NCBI RefSeq assembly: GCF_000178995.1
Contig: NZ_ADVZ01000003.1
Coordinates: forward strand, 124,001-188,000
DNA length: 64,000 bases
Source: Afipia sp. 1NLS2
Lineage (GTDB): Bacteria; Pseudomonadota; Alphaproteobacteria; Rhizobiales; Xanthobacteraceae
Reading direction: 5' to 3'
The position numbers and the translations under genes were made by a program. The notes under the pieces are model-generated. The model did not search any database, had not been told where the DNA came from, and was given only the letters and a program-made list of their open reading frames with translations. Shown piece after piece: positions 34,110 through 43,878 of the stretch. Every line of letters begins with the position of its first letter. The first letter of the stretch is position 1.

Positions 34110-37034
34110 ATGAGGGTTTTACCGGGCCGCAGGGCCGATCGCGGATCGTTTCTCGCGATGCCCCGCCGTCTTCTGGCCGCCATGCCAGTCAAAGGAACTA
34201 TTCGGACGCAAATTCTGATCTGCTGCCTGTTGATGAGCGCCATCACAGCGGCACTCGGCGTCTACGCGACATCCGGCATTAGGCACGCAGCGGATCTGGT
34301 CGCCAAGACCTTCGATGAATCGCTGATGTCGATCAATTATGCGCGCGCGGCTGCTGCCGACTTCTCCAATATGCGCGCGGCTTCCTCCCGCCGGCTGGTG
34401 AGTACGGATCCTGCGTCGCGCGCAGCCCTCGACAAGGAAATCGACAGTCTCGGAAAGACGCTCCACGAAGACCTCAACATCGCTGCCGAACGCTCTCAAT
34501 CCACTCTTGCCGTCGCCTCAGCGAGGAAGGTGCAGGAGGCCGCCGACGCGTGGACCGCGCTGCATCACAAGGTCGTGCTGGAGGAAGATGCGACGGACAA
34601 CCCGACCGATGGGAAGGGGCAGAGCACGCAGGCCGCCAGTCTCGATAATTATGCCAAGGTTGTCGACCAGCAGGTTGACCTGCTGATCAATTACACGGCG
34701 GGCGATGGCTTTCTGTTTCGCCAGCATGCGCTTTCCGCGATCAACCGCGACATCAACTTCAATCTGGTCGCGCTGGCCGCGGCGCTGATCTTGTCCGGAT
34801 TCCTATCGTGGCGGTTAAGCCGCCGGATCATCGGGCCGGTTGCGGTGGCGTCAAAGGCTGCGCGCAACATCGCGGAGGGCAAGCTCGATGTCGATATTCC
34901 CGCCGGAGGCGAGGATGAGCTCGGCACGCTGATCACCGCTATGGGCGTCATGCGTAACAACATCAGGGATATGATGGAGCGGGAGATCGCTCAGCGGCGC
35001 TCCGCGCAAGCGCGCCTCACCGATGCACTTGAAACCTCCCAGGAAGGCGTCGTTCTGCTTCAGGCTGATGGTCAGGTTGCGTTGGCTAACTCTCGCGCGT
35101 GCGAATTCCTGGCGGAGGCGCCAGACCTGCTGCGTTGCAGCCCATTCGAGGATCAGTGGATTGAAAACCCGCTGGTCGATTTTGCGCCTGCGGCGCTGCG
35201 GGATTCGGCAAGCGAGGCTCGCCTTCCGAACGGGCGCTGGCTGCGCGTCAGCCGCAGCATGACGCAGGAGCGCGGCGTGATCGTCGTTTTCAGCGACATC
35301 ACCGCCCTGAAGATGCAGGAAGAGCAACTTCACGAAACCAACCGGAGGCTCGACGCCGCGCTCGAGAATATGTCGCAAGGCCTGTGCCTGTATGACAAGG
35401 ATGCGCGTCTTCAAGTCGTCAATCGCCGGTTCTGCGAGATATTCAATATTCCGGTGGGCTCCGTTCATGCCGGCATGAGCTTCGAATCCGTCCTGATGCT
35501 GAGTGTCATGGCTGGAAATCATGCGGGTCAGAACGTCAGCGACCTCTTGGCTGAACGGCAACGCTTCCTGTCCCGCGAGAAGATCGACAGTTACTATCAG
35601 CAACTCAGCGATGATCGCGTGATTTGCGTCAGGCACAGGCCGGCCTCCGATGGGGGATGGCTGACGACATGTGAGGATGTCACCGAGCAGCGTCAGGCGG
35701 AGTCGAAGATTACTTTCATGGCCCGCCACGATGCGCTGACCCGTCTTCCGAATCGCGTTCTGTTGGCGGAACGGATCGAACAGGCGATTGCGCAAGTCGG
35801 GCGCGGGTCCGGCTTTGCGATCCTCTGTCTCGACCTCGATAATTTCAAGCAGGTCAACGATACGCTCGGCCATGCGGTGGGTGACGAATTGCTGTGTGCC
35901 GTCGCTGACAGGCTGGGGTCCTGTGTTCGCGAGATCGATACGGTCGCCCGCCTTGGCGGCGACGAATTTGCGATCATCCAGGCCGACACCCAGCGCCCGG
36001 AGGATGCCGCGCGGCTGGCGCGGCGCATTGTCGAATGTCTTGGCGAGCCTTATGAGTTCGACGGACAACGCATCGTTATCGGTTGCAGCGTGGGCATTTC
36101 CCTCTCGCCGGGCGATGGCACATCGGGCGAAAAGCTTCTGAAGAACGCGGATGTCGCCTTGTATCGTGCAAAGGCGGAGGGCCGAGGAATCTGGCGGTTC
36201 TTCGAGACCGAGATGGATGAAAGCCTGCAGAAGCGCCGCGCATTGGAGCTCGATCTGCGGGAGGCCATGGACAAGAAGCAGTTCGAGCTTTTTTACCAGC
36301 CGCTGTATGACATCGATCTCGACAAGGTCTGCGGCTTCGAAGCCCTGCTGCGCTGGCGTCATCCGGTCCATGGCGTGGTGACGCCCGAACAGTTCATCTC
36401 CGTCGCCGAAGAGATCGGCCTCATCATCCCGCTGGGCGAATGGGTGATCCAGCAGGCGTGCCGGGAGGCCGCGTTATGGCCGGACGATCTTAAGGTCGCG
36501 GTGAATGTCTCTTCCGTGCAATTTCGCAGCCCGCGATTGCTGGAAGCTTTCTCGTCCGCCTTGGCCAGTTCGAAACTTCCGCCGAAGCGGCTGGAGCTCG
36601 AAATCACGGAATCCGTTCTTCTCACCAACAACGGCGAAACCACGGAAACCCTACACAAGCTTCGCGCCCTCGGGCTGCGGATCGCACTGGATGATTTCGG
36701 AACCGGCTATTCGTCGTTGAGTTATTTGCGCAGCTTCCCCTTCGACAAGCTGAAGATCGATCAGTCGTTCGTTCGCGATCTGACCGATGCCGAAGGCTCC
36801 AGGGTCATTATCCGAGCAATCGTCAGCCTGGGTAAGAGCCTCGGTATGCGGACGACGGCGGAGGGCGTGCAGAATATCGCGCAACTCAATTATATTGCGG
36901 CGGAAGGCTGCAATGAGGTGCAGGGCTATTTCTTCAGCAAACCGGTTGCCGCATCCGAAGTTCCGTCCGTCATCCGGACATGCCGGAACAGGCTCAAGAA
37001 GGATGCAGAGGGAATCTATGCGCTGAGCAATTGA
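34110..37034 (+). CDS. Membrane GGDEF-EAL protein with HAMP and PAS domains
   Basis: A 974-residue cyclic-di-GMP enzyme. Order: TM1 (about 36-54), periplasmic helical sensor (60-215), TM2 (218-235), HAMP (238-290), PAS (300-400), a second PAS_7-like domain (407-530), GGDEF (535-700) and EAL (710-960). The cyclase signature GGDEF is intact at 616-620, with an inhibitory RxxD site at 607-610. The phosphodiesterase has EAL at 744-746 with ELEITES, DDFGTGYSS and KIDQSF intact. Both activities are therefore possible. Start uncertain: ATGs at 34158 or 34182 would shorten the N-terminus without loss of a domain. Confidence 0.93.
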   Translation: MRVLPGRRADRGSFLAMPRRLLAAMPVKGTIRTQILICCLLMSAITAALGVYATSGIRHAADLVAKTFDESLMSINYARAAAADFSNMRAASSRRLVSTDPASRAALDKEIDSLGKTLHEDLNIAAERSQSTLAVASARKVQEAADAWTALHHKVVLEEDATDNPTDGKGQSTQAASLDNYAKVVDQQVDLLINYTAGDGFLFRQHALSAINRDINFNLVALAAALILSGFLSWRLSRRIIGPVAVASKAARNIAEGKLDVDIPAGGEDELGTLITAMGVMRNNIRDMMEREIAQRRSAQARLTDALETSQEGVVLLQADGQVALANSRACEFLAEAPDLLRCSPFEDQWIENPLVDFAPAALRDSASEARLPNGRWLRVSRSMTQERGVIVVFSDITALKMQEEQLHETNRRLDAALENMSQGLCLYDKDARLQVVNRRFCEIFNIPVGSVHAGMSFESVLMLSVMAGNHAGQNVSDLLAERQRFLSREKIDSYYQQLSDDRVICVRHRPASDGGWLTTCEDVTEQRQAESKITFMARHDALTRLPNRVLLAERIEQAIAQVGRGSGFAILCLDLDNFKQVNDTLGHAVGDELLCAVADRLGSCVREIDTVARLGGDEFAIIQADTQRPEDAARLARRIVECLGEPYEFDGQRIVIGCSVGISLSPGDGTSGEKLLKNADVALYRAKAEGRGIWRFFETEMDESLQKRRALELDLREAMDKKQFELFYQPLYDIDLDKVCGFEALLRWRHPVHGVVTPEQFISVAEEIGLIIPLGEWVIQQACREAALWPDDLKVAVNVSSVQFRSPRLLEAFSSALASSKLPPKRLELEITESVLLTNNGETTETLHKLRALGLRIALDDFGTGYSSLSYLRSFPFDKLKIDQSFVRDLTDAEGSRVIIRAIVSLGKSLGMRTTAEGVQNIAQLNYIAAEGCNEVQGYFFSKPVAASEVPSVIRTCRNRLKKDAEGIYALSN

Positions 37035-37047
37035 AGGCGCTAGCCGG

Positions 37048-37836
37048 TCAATAAGCCGACGCGGCAGGGGCCTTTATGCCGCTTCGCATCTTCGACATCA
37101 CCTGCTGGGCACCGGCGGTCATCAGGCGTGAATCCGAACCGATGGTCACGAGGCGGAAGCCGCGTTCGATGCGCTTCAGCGCCATCTCGGGCGTTCCGTT
37201 GTGAATACACGGAATGACGCCATGCTCGTTGGCTTTGGCGAGGACCATGTCGATGGCTTCCGCGACGGGCTTGTCGACGTCGTCGAAGGTTGGCGCGCAT
37301 CCGAGTGACAGCGACAGATCAGCTGGGCCGATGTAGACGGCATCGAGCCCTTTGACCGAGAGGATTTCGTCGAGCTTGTCGAGCGCCTGCTGGGTTTCGA
37401 TCATGGCCAGCGTGACGATGGTTTCGTTCGCCTTTTGCGGATAATCGGCACCGGCATAAAGCGTCGCGCGGATGGGACCCAGGCTGCGCCCGCCGTCCGG
37501 CGGGTAGCGGCAGGCGCGGACGAATTTCTCGGCATCCTCGCGGCAATTCACCATCGGGCAGATGATGCCATAGGCGCCTGCATCCAGCGTCTTCATGATG
37601 ATGCCGGGATCGAGCCATGGCACGCGCGCGATCGGGACCGTGGGTGTCGTCGAGATCGCGGTGAACATCGCGACCGCAGATGCATAGTCGGTGACGCCGT
37701 GCTGCAAATCGACGGTCAGCGTGTCCCAGCCCTGATGGGCCATGACCTCGGCGGAGAACGAGCTTGGAATGGCGAGCCATCCGTTGACGACAGCGCCGCC
37801 GCTTTTCCAGATCGAGCGAATTTTGTTTTCACGCAT
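37048..37836 (-). CDS. HpcH/HpaI-type class II aldolase, probable 5-keto-4-deoxyglucarate aldolase
   Basis: A 262-residue metal-dependent aldolase. The base His region DLQHGV, the substrate Arg in IARVPW, the metal-binding IETQQ and the IGPADLS motif are all present as in HpaI, RhmA and GarL. It lies 21 bases after gudD, whose product 5-keto-4-deoxy-D-glucarate is the substrate of GarL. I infer cleavage to pyruvate and tartronate semialdehyde. By sequence alone 4-hydroxy-2-oxoheptanedioate or keto-deoxyrhamnonate cleavage is equally possible. GAGGACAAAAATA precedes the ATG. Confidence 0.85.
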   Translation of the reverse strand: MRENKIRSIWKSGGAVVNGWLAIPSSFSAEVMAHQGWDTLTVDLQHGVTDYASAVAMFTAISTTPTVPIARVPWLDPGIIMKTLDAGAYGIICPMVNCREDAEKFVRACRYPPDGGRSLGPIRATLYAGADYPQKANETIVTLAMIETQQALDKLDEILSVKGLDAVYIGPADLSLSLGCAPTFDDVDKPVAEAIDMVLAKANEHGVIPCIHNGTPEMALKRIERGFRLVTIGSDSRLMTAGAQQVMSKMRSGIKAPAASAY

Positions 37837-37857
37837 TATTTTTGTCCTCGATGAAAA

Positions 37858-39198
37858 CTAGCGCACCATGCAGGGCTGCTTGGGATTGAACGTCCAGTTC
37901 GGGATGAGGAATTGCATGGCGGCGGCATCGTCGCGCGCGCCCAGCCCATGCTTTTTGTAAAGCGCGTGCGCTTTCTCGATCTCGGCCATGTCGGGTTCGA
38001 TGCCGAGGCCGTGACGTTCCGGCACCTTGATCATGCCATTCCTGATTTGCAGCGGCTCTTTGGTGAGGCGCTGGCCGTCCTGCCAGATCCAGTGCGTGTC
38101 GAGCGCGGTGATCCGTCCCGGCGCGGCCGCTCCGACCTGCGTGAACATGGCAAGGGAAATGTCGAAGTGATTGTTGGAATGCGAGCCCCATGTCAGGCCC
38201 CATTCGTGGCAGATCTGCGCGACACGCACCGAGCCCTGCATCGTCCAGAAATGCGGGTCGGCGAGCGGAATATCGACGGCGTGCAACTGGATCGCGTGGC
38301 CGAGCTGGCGCCAATCGGTCGCGACCATGTTGGTCGCGGTCGGAAGACCCGTGGCGCGGCGAAACTCCGCCATGATCTCGCGGCCGGAATATCCCTGTTC
38401 GGCGCCACAGGGGTCTTCGGCGTAAGTCATGATGTCACCGCGTCCCTTGCAAAGCCGGATCGCTTCTTCGAGTGACCACGCGCCATTGGGATCGAGATTG
38501 ATGCGCGCATCGGGAAAGCGCTTCTTCAGCGCGGCGATGGCGGCGACTTCGTCCTCGCCCGCGAGCACGCCACCCTTCAGCTTGAAATCCTTGAAGCCGT
38601 AACGCTGCTCTGTGGCTTCGGCGAGCCGGACGATGGCTTCAGGCGTCAGCGCAACCTCATGGCGCAGAGAGGTCCAGTCGTCCCTGGCCGAGGACTCGTG
38701 ATGATAGGGCAGGTTAGTTTTGTTGCGGTCGCCGACATAGAACAGGTAGCCCAGCATCTCGACGGCGTCGCGTTGCTGTCCTTCGCCGAGCAAAGCTGCA
38801 ACGGGCACCTGAAGATGCTGTCCCAACAGATCGAGCGAGGCCGCCTCAAGCGCGGTGACGGCGTGAATCGTGGTGCGCAGATCGAAGGTCTGCAGGCCGC
38901 GGCCACCGGAATCCCGGTCTCCGAAGGCCTTTCGAACTGCGTTCAGGATCGCCTGATAGGAGCCGATTGGTTTGCCGATCACCAGCTCGCAGGCGTCTTC
39001 TAGCGTGTTGCGGATCTTCTCGCCGCCCGGCACTTCACCGACGCCGGTATGGCCCGAATTGTCAGTGAGAATGACGATATTCCGGGTGAAGAACGGGCCA
39101 TGCGCGCCGGAGAGATTGAGCAGCATGCTATCCCGGCCCGCGACCGGGATAACACGCATGTTCGTCACGATTGGTGTCGAAGTCTGTGTCACGTTCAT
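37858..39198 (-). CDS. gudD: Glucarate dehydratase GudD
   Basis: A 446-residue enolase-superfamily enzyme that dehydrates D-glucarate (and L-idarate) to 5-keto-4-deoxy-D-glucarate. The start at 39198 fits known GudD proteins, whose N-terminus reads like [20 protein letters not shown] here. The Lys base region FKLKGGVL, metal ligands in INLDPNGAW and YAEDP, and the His-Asp pair region [11 protein letters not shown] are intact. It is the middle gene of a minus-strand row: binding protein, gudD, aldolase, with gaps of 29 and 21 bases. Confidence 0.95.
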   Translation of the reverse strand: MNVTQTSTPIVTNMRVIPVAGRDSMLLNLSGAHGPFFTRNIVILTDNSGHTGVGEVPGGEKIRNTLEDACELVIGKPIGSYQAILNAVRKAFGDRDSGGRGLQTFDLRTTIHAVTALEAASLDLLGQHLQVPVAALLGEGQQRDAVEMLGYLFYVGDRNKTNLPYHHESSARDDWTSLRHEVALTPEAIVRLAEATEQRYGFKDFKLKGGVLAGEDEVAAIAALKKRFPDARINLDPNGAWSLEEAIRLCKGRGDIMTYAEDPCGAEQGYSGREIMAEFRRATGLPTATNMVATDWRQLGHAIQLHAVDIPLADPHFWTMQGSVRVAQICHEWGLTWGSHSNNHFDISLAMFTQVGAAAPGRITALDTHWIWQDGQRLTKEPLQIRNGMIKVPERHGLGIEPDMAEIEKAHALYKKHGLGARDDAAAMQFLIPNWTFNPKQPCMVR

Positions 39199-39227
39199 CC
39201 CTTCGTCATTCAATCGTGGGGTAGGTG

Positions 39228-40244
39228 CTAGTTGCCCGGCAAGCTGTGGGCGATGGGAAGGTAGTAATCCTTCCATGACTTCGGCTCGGTCTTCAACGTA
39301 CCGATCTTGTAGAGATGCTGCGCGAACTTCATAACGCCCTGCGGCTGCGGATTGAACTCCATCATCATGGGTTCTTTCAGATAGGACAGCAGATCGACGT
39401 CGCTGGTCGTGTCGTGCGTGACCTCTTTATACATCTTGACCGCATCCGCAGTGTGTTCGCGAATAAAGGCCTGCGCTTCCAGCGTCGCGGCATAAATGGC
39501 CTGAATGGCCTTGGGATTGGCATCGGCGAACTTGGTCGTGCAGAAGAACTGCGACTGCGTCAGCGGGCTGCCGATGATGTCCTGCGACTGGACGACGATG
39601 TGCGCGCCGGGGACGCTCTTTAACTCGCGGAACTGGAAGGGCGGTGCGGCGAAGTGGTTGCGGATTTCGCTCGTTGGATTGGTCATGGCGCCGAATGCGT
39701 CGGGATGCCCGAGCTGAACCGTGTTGGCGTCGAACTTGGCATATTCCTTGTCGCCAAACATCTTGGCGGCGGCCATTTGCAGCAGAATGGCCTGAGTCGA
39801 GACCTTGATGGTTGGCACGGCAATCCTGTCGCTGGGCTTGATGTCGGCCAGCGTCTTGATGTTTGCATCGCGCGAGATCAGGGCCAGCGGCAGGGCGGAG
39901 CTTGCGACAATCGCCTTCACGCCGCCTTTGGTGCGGTCGTTGAGAAGCAGCAGATTGCCGACGCCGGTATTCACCACCTGGATGTTGCCCGCGAGCAGCG
40001 CATCGGTCTGCGCGCCGCCGCCGCTGAGGTTGACCCAGTTGACCTTGAAATCCTTCAGGCCAAGCTTGGCGGCCTGCTTCTCGATCAGGTTCATCTTCTC
40101 CATCACGTGGCTTGGCAGGTACACGATGCCCGGTTGCCGGGTGATGGTGATCTCGGTCTTTTCCTGTGCGAATGCGGGGCCTGCACCGAGAAGTGCCAGC
40201 CCCAATATTGCGGTACGATAAATCTTGCTCGGCAGTGCCCTCAT
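39228..40244 (-). CDS. Orphan ABC substrate-binding protein, SsuA/NMT1-like
   Basis: A 338-residue periplasmic binding protein with a Sec signal peptide (cleaved near AFAQEK). The fold is of the SsuA/TauA/NMT1 type: [68 protein letters not shown] precedes the ATG at 40244. No permease or ATPase gene is nearby. Its position at the head of the gudD operon suggests that it binds glucarate or a related sugar acid, although this fold usually binds sulfonates or pyrimidine-type ligands. It would have to use a transporter encoded elsewhere. Confidence 0.85.
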   Translation of the reverse strand: MRALPSKIYRTAILGLALLGAGPAFAQEKTEITITRQPGIVYLPSHVMEKMNLIEKQAAKLGLKDFKVNWVNLSGGGAQTDALLAGNIQVVNTGVGNLLLLNDRTKGGVKAIVASSALPLALISRDANIKTLADIKPSDRIAVPTIKVSTQAILLQMAAAKMFGDKEYAKFDANTVQLGHPDAFGAMTNPTSEIRNHFAAPPFQFRELKSVPGAHIVVQSQDIIGSPLTQSQFFCTTKFADANPKAIQAIYAATLEAQAFIREHTADAVKMYKEVTHDTTSDVDLLSYLKEPMMMEFNPQPQGVMKFAQHLYKIGTLKTEPKSWKDYYLPIAHSLPGN

Positions 40245-40377
40245 TGCCTTATCCTCCCTGTTGTTTCGTCCCATGGTCCGGCTGTCGCGGACTTTACGTC
40301 CCCTTTCGCGAGGGGTTATGTCTTGGCGAGAAGGCTATCCGGGTGCTGCGGGCGGGTCTAATCCAAAGGGTAGATGG

Positions 40378-40400
40378 ATCGATACAATTCTTGTATTGAT
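40378..40400. promoter_or_regulatory. LysR-type operator (T-N11-A palindrome)
   Basis: A near-perfect 23-base palindrome, ATC-g-ATACAA-ttc-TTGTAT-t-GAT, with only one mismatched pair. It includes ATAC-N7-GTAT, the classical T-N11-A LysR box. It lies 26 bases before the LysR start and about 135 bases upstream of the divergent binding-protein gene, the usual autoregulation/activation geometry. Confidence 0.65.
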
Positions 40401-40426
40401 GAAAAGGCCGCCGCGAGGAGCGTCCG

Positions 40427-41329
40427 TTGTTCGAACTCAATCAGCTTGTCTGTTTCGTGACGCTGGCGGAAGAATTGCACTTCGGCCGCGCCGCGCGCAG
40501 GCTGGCGATGACGCAGCCGCCGCTCAGCCGGCAGATTCAGCTTCTCGAACATCACCTCGATACCAAACTGTTCGACCGCACCAGTCGCACCGTGCGTTTA
40601 ACGCCTGCGGGAGAGCGGTTTCTCGTCGAGGCGCGCCAGATCCTGCGGCTGGCGGAAGGAGCCTCGTCGCTCGCCAAGAAAGTGGCGCTCGGGAAAACCG
40701 GCTCGATCCGGATCGGCTTCACCGCCGCATCCGCTTACGATTTCGTGCCGCGCTTGGTGACGGCATGTCAGGCGGAATTGCCGGATGTCGATCTGTCGCT
40801 GAAGGAGATGGTGTCCGGCGACCAGATGGAGGCGCTCGGCTCGGGTCAGATCGATATCGGCTTTATCCGTCCGCTTCTGGTCCGGCACGGCATCGAATCC
40901 ATGAAGGTGTTCGCCGAAGGCATGTGTCTGGCGGCCCCGGCCGGGCATCCGCTGGCGCGCAAGAGATCGCCCACGTTGCGCGATCTGCACGAGCAGCCCT
41001 TCGTCATGTACTCGCCGCATGAGTCCCGCTACTTCCATGAACTGGTTGTGGCGCAACTGGCGCAGGCCAACGTCCAGCCGCGCTATGTGCAGTATCTCGG
41101 GCAGGTTCATTCCCTGCTGTCACTGGTGCGGGCCGGGCTTGGGCTGGCGCTGGTTCCGGAATCCGCGACCGGACTTCACCTCGATAATGTGGTGATGCGG
41201 CCGGTCGCGTTGCGCTCAAAAGCTCCGGTCGAGGTTCATGCGGTCTGGCGGCGCGATGCCGCGTCGCCGCTGATCCCGCAGATCATCGCAATCGCCAAGC
41301 GGCTGGCTCACCGGCCGCGCCGCCGCTAA
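40427..41329 (+). CDS. LysR-family regulator of the glucarate operon
   Basis: A 300-residue LysR protein. The N-terminal winged helix-turn-helix (FVTLAEELHFGRAARRLAMTQPPLSRQIQLLEH) is typical of the CatR/BenM-CbbR-like group, followed by an effector domain with RIGFTAASAYDFVP. The start is a TTG with AGGAG upstream. The gene is divergent from the orphan binding-protein/gudD/aldolase operon and shares a 182-base intergenic region with a clear T-N11-A palindrome, so it probably controls that operon with glucarate or its keto-acid product as effector. Confidence 0.92.
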   Translation: MFELNQLVCFVTLAEELHFGRAARRLAMTQPPLSRQIQLLEHHLDTKLFDRTSRTVRLTPAGERFLVEARQILRLAEGASSLAKKVALGKTGSIRIGFTAASAYDFVPRLVTACQAELPDVDLSLKEMVSGDQMEALGSGQIDIGFIRPLLVRHGIESMKVFAEGMCLAAPAGHPLARKRSPTLRDLHEQPFVMYSPHESRYFHELVVAQLAQANVQPRYVQYLGQVHSLLSLVRAGLGLALVPESATGLHLDNVVMRPVALRSKAPVEVHAVWRRDAASPLIPQIIAIAKRLAHRPRRR

Positions 41330-41340
41330 CCACCAGCGGT

Positions 41341-42291
41341 TCAGTATTGCGCGTCCTTCTCGTCCTCGGACATTGAGCCGATGGCGGCCGTGGGCATTTC
41401 CCGCAAGCGTTTCAGGCCGAGCAGCCGTTCGCGCACAATCACGAAAATGCCAGCGCCGGCGATGATGGCCGCTCCGCCGAGAACATAACCCGTCGGCACC
41501 TCGTCGAAGACCCAGTAGCCGAGCAGGAACGCCCAGATCATCGCGGAATAATCCAGCGGCGCGAGAAAAGAGGCGGGCGCGTAACGGTAGCTCTCGGTAA
41601 AGCCCATCTGACCGAGCCCGCCGGTGATTCCGATCCCGATCAGAAGCAGCCAGTGCAGCGGTGTCGCCGGTAGGGTCCAGCCGAACGGAATCGTGAACAG
41701 CGAAGACGTCAACACGATCAGCGCCATGAAAGTCACGACGGCTGGCGTCGTCTCTGTCGCCGTGATGCGCCGGATCTGGATGGTCGCGCCTGCGGTCGTG
41801 CATGCGTTCATCAGTGCGAACATGATGCCGAGGCCGATCGTCGAGGACCAGGCGACGTGGTTTCGGAAATATGGAACGAGCATCAGCAGGACGCCGCAGA
41901 ATCCGACGGCGACGGCGGACCACCGGTAGGCCCGCACTTCTTCCTTGAGAACCAGCCACGAGAACACGACCGTCAGCAGTGGCGCGATATAGACGATGGC
42001 GGTGTAATCGCCGATCGGCATCCGCGCGAGTGCTGCAAAGGTGCAGAAGGTGCCGACAACGGCAAAGCTGCCGCGAATGAGGTGCGCGGCCGGATTTTTC
42101 GTCTTGAACGCCTGATCGAGTTCGCCGCGCAGCCCGAAGAAAAGAAAGATGGGAATCAGGGCAAACAGCGAGCGGAAGAATGCGACCTCTCCGGCGGGAT
42201 AGGCTCCTTCCAGATAGCGTGCCTGGGCGCCCATCAGCGCGAACATGATCGTGCTGAAAAGCTTGAACGAAATCGCCGGAATGATTTTCAT
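41341..42291 (-). CDS. EamA/DMT-family transporter
   Basis: A 316-residue membrane protein of the drug/metabolite transporter superfamily with ten helices in two EamA repeats. Typical text is FFRSLFALIPIFLF, the loop LKEEVRAYRWSAVAVGFCGVLLML closing repeat 1, and FDEVPTGYVLGGAAIIAGAGIFVI closing repeat 2. The start at 42291 was chosen because upstream residues are polar and unlike an N-terminal helix. The C-terminal tail is charged (MSEDEKDAQY). The substrate is unknown; such proteins export amino acids or other metabolites. It is convergent with the LysR gene, 11 bases away. Confidence 0.85.
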   Translation of the reverse strand: MKIIPAISFKLFSTIMFALMGAQARYLEGAYPAGEVAFFRSLFALIPIFLFFGLRGELDQAFKTKNPAAHLIRGSFAVVGTFCTFAALARMPIGDYTAIVYIAPLLTVVFSWLVLKEEVRAYRWSAVAVGFCGVLLMLVPYFRNHVAWSSTIGLGIMFALMNACTTAGATIQIRRITATETTPAVVTFMALIVLTSSLFTIPFGWTLPATPLHWLLLIGIGITGGLGQMGFTESYRYAPASFLAPLDYSAMIWAFLLGYWVFDEVPTGYVLGGAAIIAGAGIFVIVRERLLGLKRLREMPTAAIGSMSEDEKDAQY

Positions 42292-42585
42292 TGAAACGGA
42301 TCGTATGGCGGTTCGGGAAGCATGCGCCGCCGCGTGGCATCCCTTTACTACCGGCGTAACGCTTTTGGCAATTTCGTTGCGAATGGCAGGTGCGCTTCTG
42401 GCGCCATTTGTATCGCATAGTGGGAAAATTGACGCTCTCCCGATCCTGGATGAGTATCGAAGCACGAAGACTCACGGAGATGATGTCTTCGATCTATTCG
42501 AGCCGGTTGGCTTCCTCGGGGCGCAATCCCAAAGGCAAGTGCGATCGGCGTGTCTCGTGCGAAATATGTTTGCAGGGAGGACGAC
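42292..42585. other. Non-coding divergent gap, transporter / soxC-like gene
   Basis: About 294 bases between divergent genes. Open frames crossing it lack ribosome-binding sites and are extensions of the real genes. It must hold both promoters. I could not pick out convincing promoter boxes or operators. Confidence 0.35.
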
Positions 42586-43878
42586 GTGACATCACGACAG
42601 AAGGATTCCGTCCGCGCGTCTGCGGCGACGCGGCGGCAGTTTATCGGCGCGGGCTCCGCGATGCTGGGCGGTGCGGCGATTGCGGTGGCGAGTGGAGGGA
42701 AGGCCGCTGCGCTTGATGCATCGGCCGATCCGAACGGGCCGCCGAACATTCCGGAGTGGATGAAGCAGCCCGGCGCCGATGTCGGCAGCCAGATCTATGG
42801 CACGCCGTCACCCTTCGAGAAGAAGGTGGTGCGCAATGTTCCGAAGAAACTCAAGCAATACACATCGGCATCCAGCCGCACGCCCTTGCAGGAATTGGAC
42901 GGCATCATTACGCCGAACGGCGTTTTCTATGAGCGCCATCATGGCGGCATCCCGGAAATCGATCCGGCGCAGCACCGGCTGATGATCCATGGTCTCGTGG
43001 AGCGGCCGATGATCTTCACCATGGATCAGATCCGGCGCTATCCCTCCGAATCCCGGATTCACTTCCTTGAATGTTCGGGCAATCCAGGCTTCGAGGCGAT
43101 CTACAGCAAGACGGCGTCTGATCTTGTCGGGCTCTTGAGCTGCGCCGAATGGACTGGCGTGCCGCTCAAGACGGTGCTGGATGATGTCGGCTTGAAGCCC
43201 GGTGCAAAATGGATCGTTGCCGAAGGCGCGGATGCGGCGGCGCTCACCCGCAGCATTCCGATCGAGAAATGTCTCGACGACGCGATGCTGGTCTACAGCC
43301 AGAACGGCGAGCGGTTGCGCCCCGCGCAGGGTTATCCGCTGCGCCTGCTGTTGCCGGGCTTTGAGGGCAACACCAACGTCAAATGGCTGCGCCGGCTGCA
43401 TGTCGTGACCGAGCCGGTCTACTCTCGCGAGGAAACGTCGAAATATACCGATCTGATGCCGGACGGGACGGCGCGGCAATTCACTTTCTATATGGAAGCG
43501 AAGTCGATCATCACGCGCCCGTCAGGCACCCAGAAGATCGAAAAGGGCTTCAACGAGATCACCGGCCTCGCCTGGAGCGGCCACGGCAAGATCGCCAAGG
43601 TCGATATTTCCACCGATGGCGGCAAGAGTTGGCAGACGGCCAAGCTACAGGAGCCGGTTCTCACCCGTGCTTTGGTGCGTTTCCGCTTCCCATGGACGTG
43701 GGATGGCAAACCCACTGTCATTCTCAGCCGTGCGACGGATGAAACTGGTTATGTGCAGCCGAGCTTCGATGAGTTGAAGGCGGTGCGCGGATTGAAGTCG
43801 TTTTACCACAACAATGCGATGCAGCCGTGGAAGGTCGCGGAGAGCGGGGAGGTCAGCAATGCGAACGTCAAGGCTTAA
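42586..43878 (+). CDS. soxC: SoxC-like sulfite dehydrogenase, molybdopterin subunit
   Basis: A 430-residue periplasmic molybdoenzyme of the sulfite oxidase family. A Tat signal is present (RRQFIGAGSAML, ending near KAAALDA). The molybdenum-binding Cys lies in HFLECSGNPG, and the C-terminal dimerisation domain follows (GHGKIAKVDISTDGGKSW). GGGAGGACGAC precedes the GTG at 42586. The next gene encodes the cytochrome c partner and overlaps by 20 bases. It may act as SoxC of sulfur dehydrogenase SoxCD or as a free sulfite dehydrogenase; other sox genes are not in the window. Confidence 0.9.
   Translation: MTSRQKDSVRASAATRRQFIGAGSAMLGGAAIAVASGGKAAALDASADPNGPPNIPEWMKQPGADVGSQIYGTPSPFEKKVVRNVPKKLKQYTSASSRTPLQELDGIITPNGVFYERHHGGIPEIDPAQHRLMIHGLVERPMIFTMDQIRRYPSESRIHFLECSGNPGFEAIYSKTASDLVGLLSCAEWTGVPLKTVLDDVGLKPGAKWIVAEGADAAALTRSIPIEKCLDDAMLVYSQNGERLRPAQGYPLRLLLPGFEGNTNVKWLRRLHVVTEPVYSREETSKYTDLMPDGTARQFTFYMEAKSIITRPSGTQKIEKGFNEITGLAWSGHGKIAKVDISTDGGKSWQTAKLQEPVLTRALVRFRFPWTWDGKPTVILSRATDETGYVQPSFDELKAVRGLKSFYHNNAMQPWKVAESGEVSNANVKA

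Noticed and set aside
34851-36371. 506-residue minus-strand frame
   Set aside because: Antisense shadow of the GGDEF-EAL gene; no start signal or domain.
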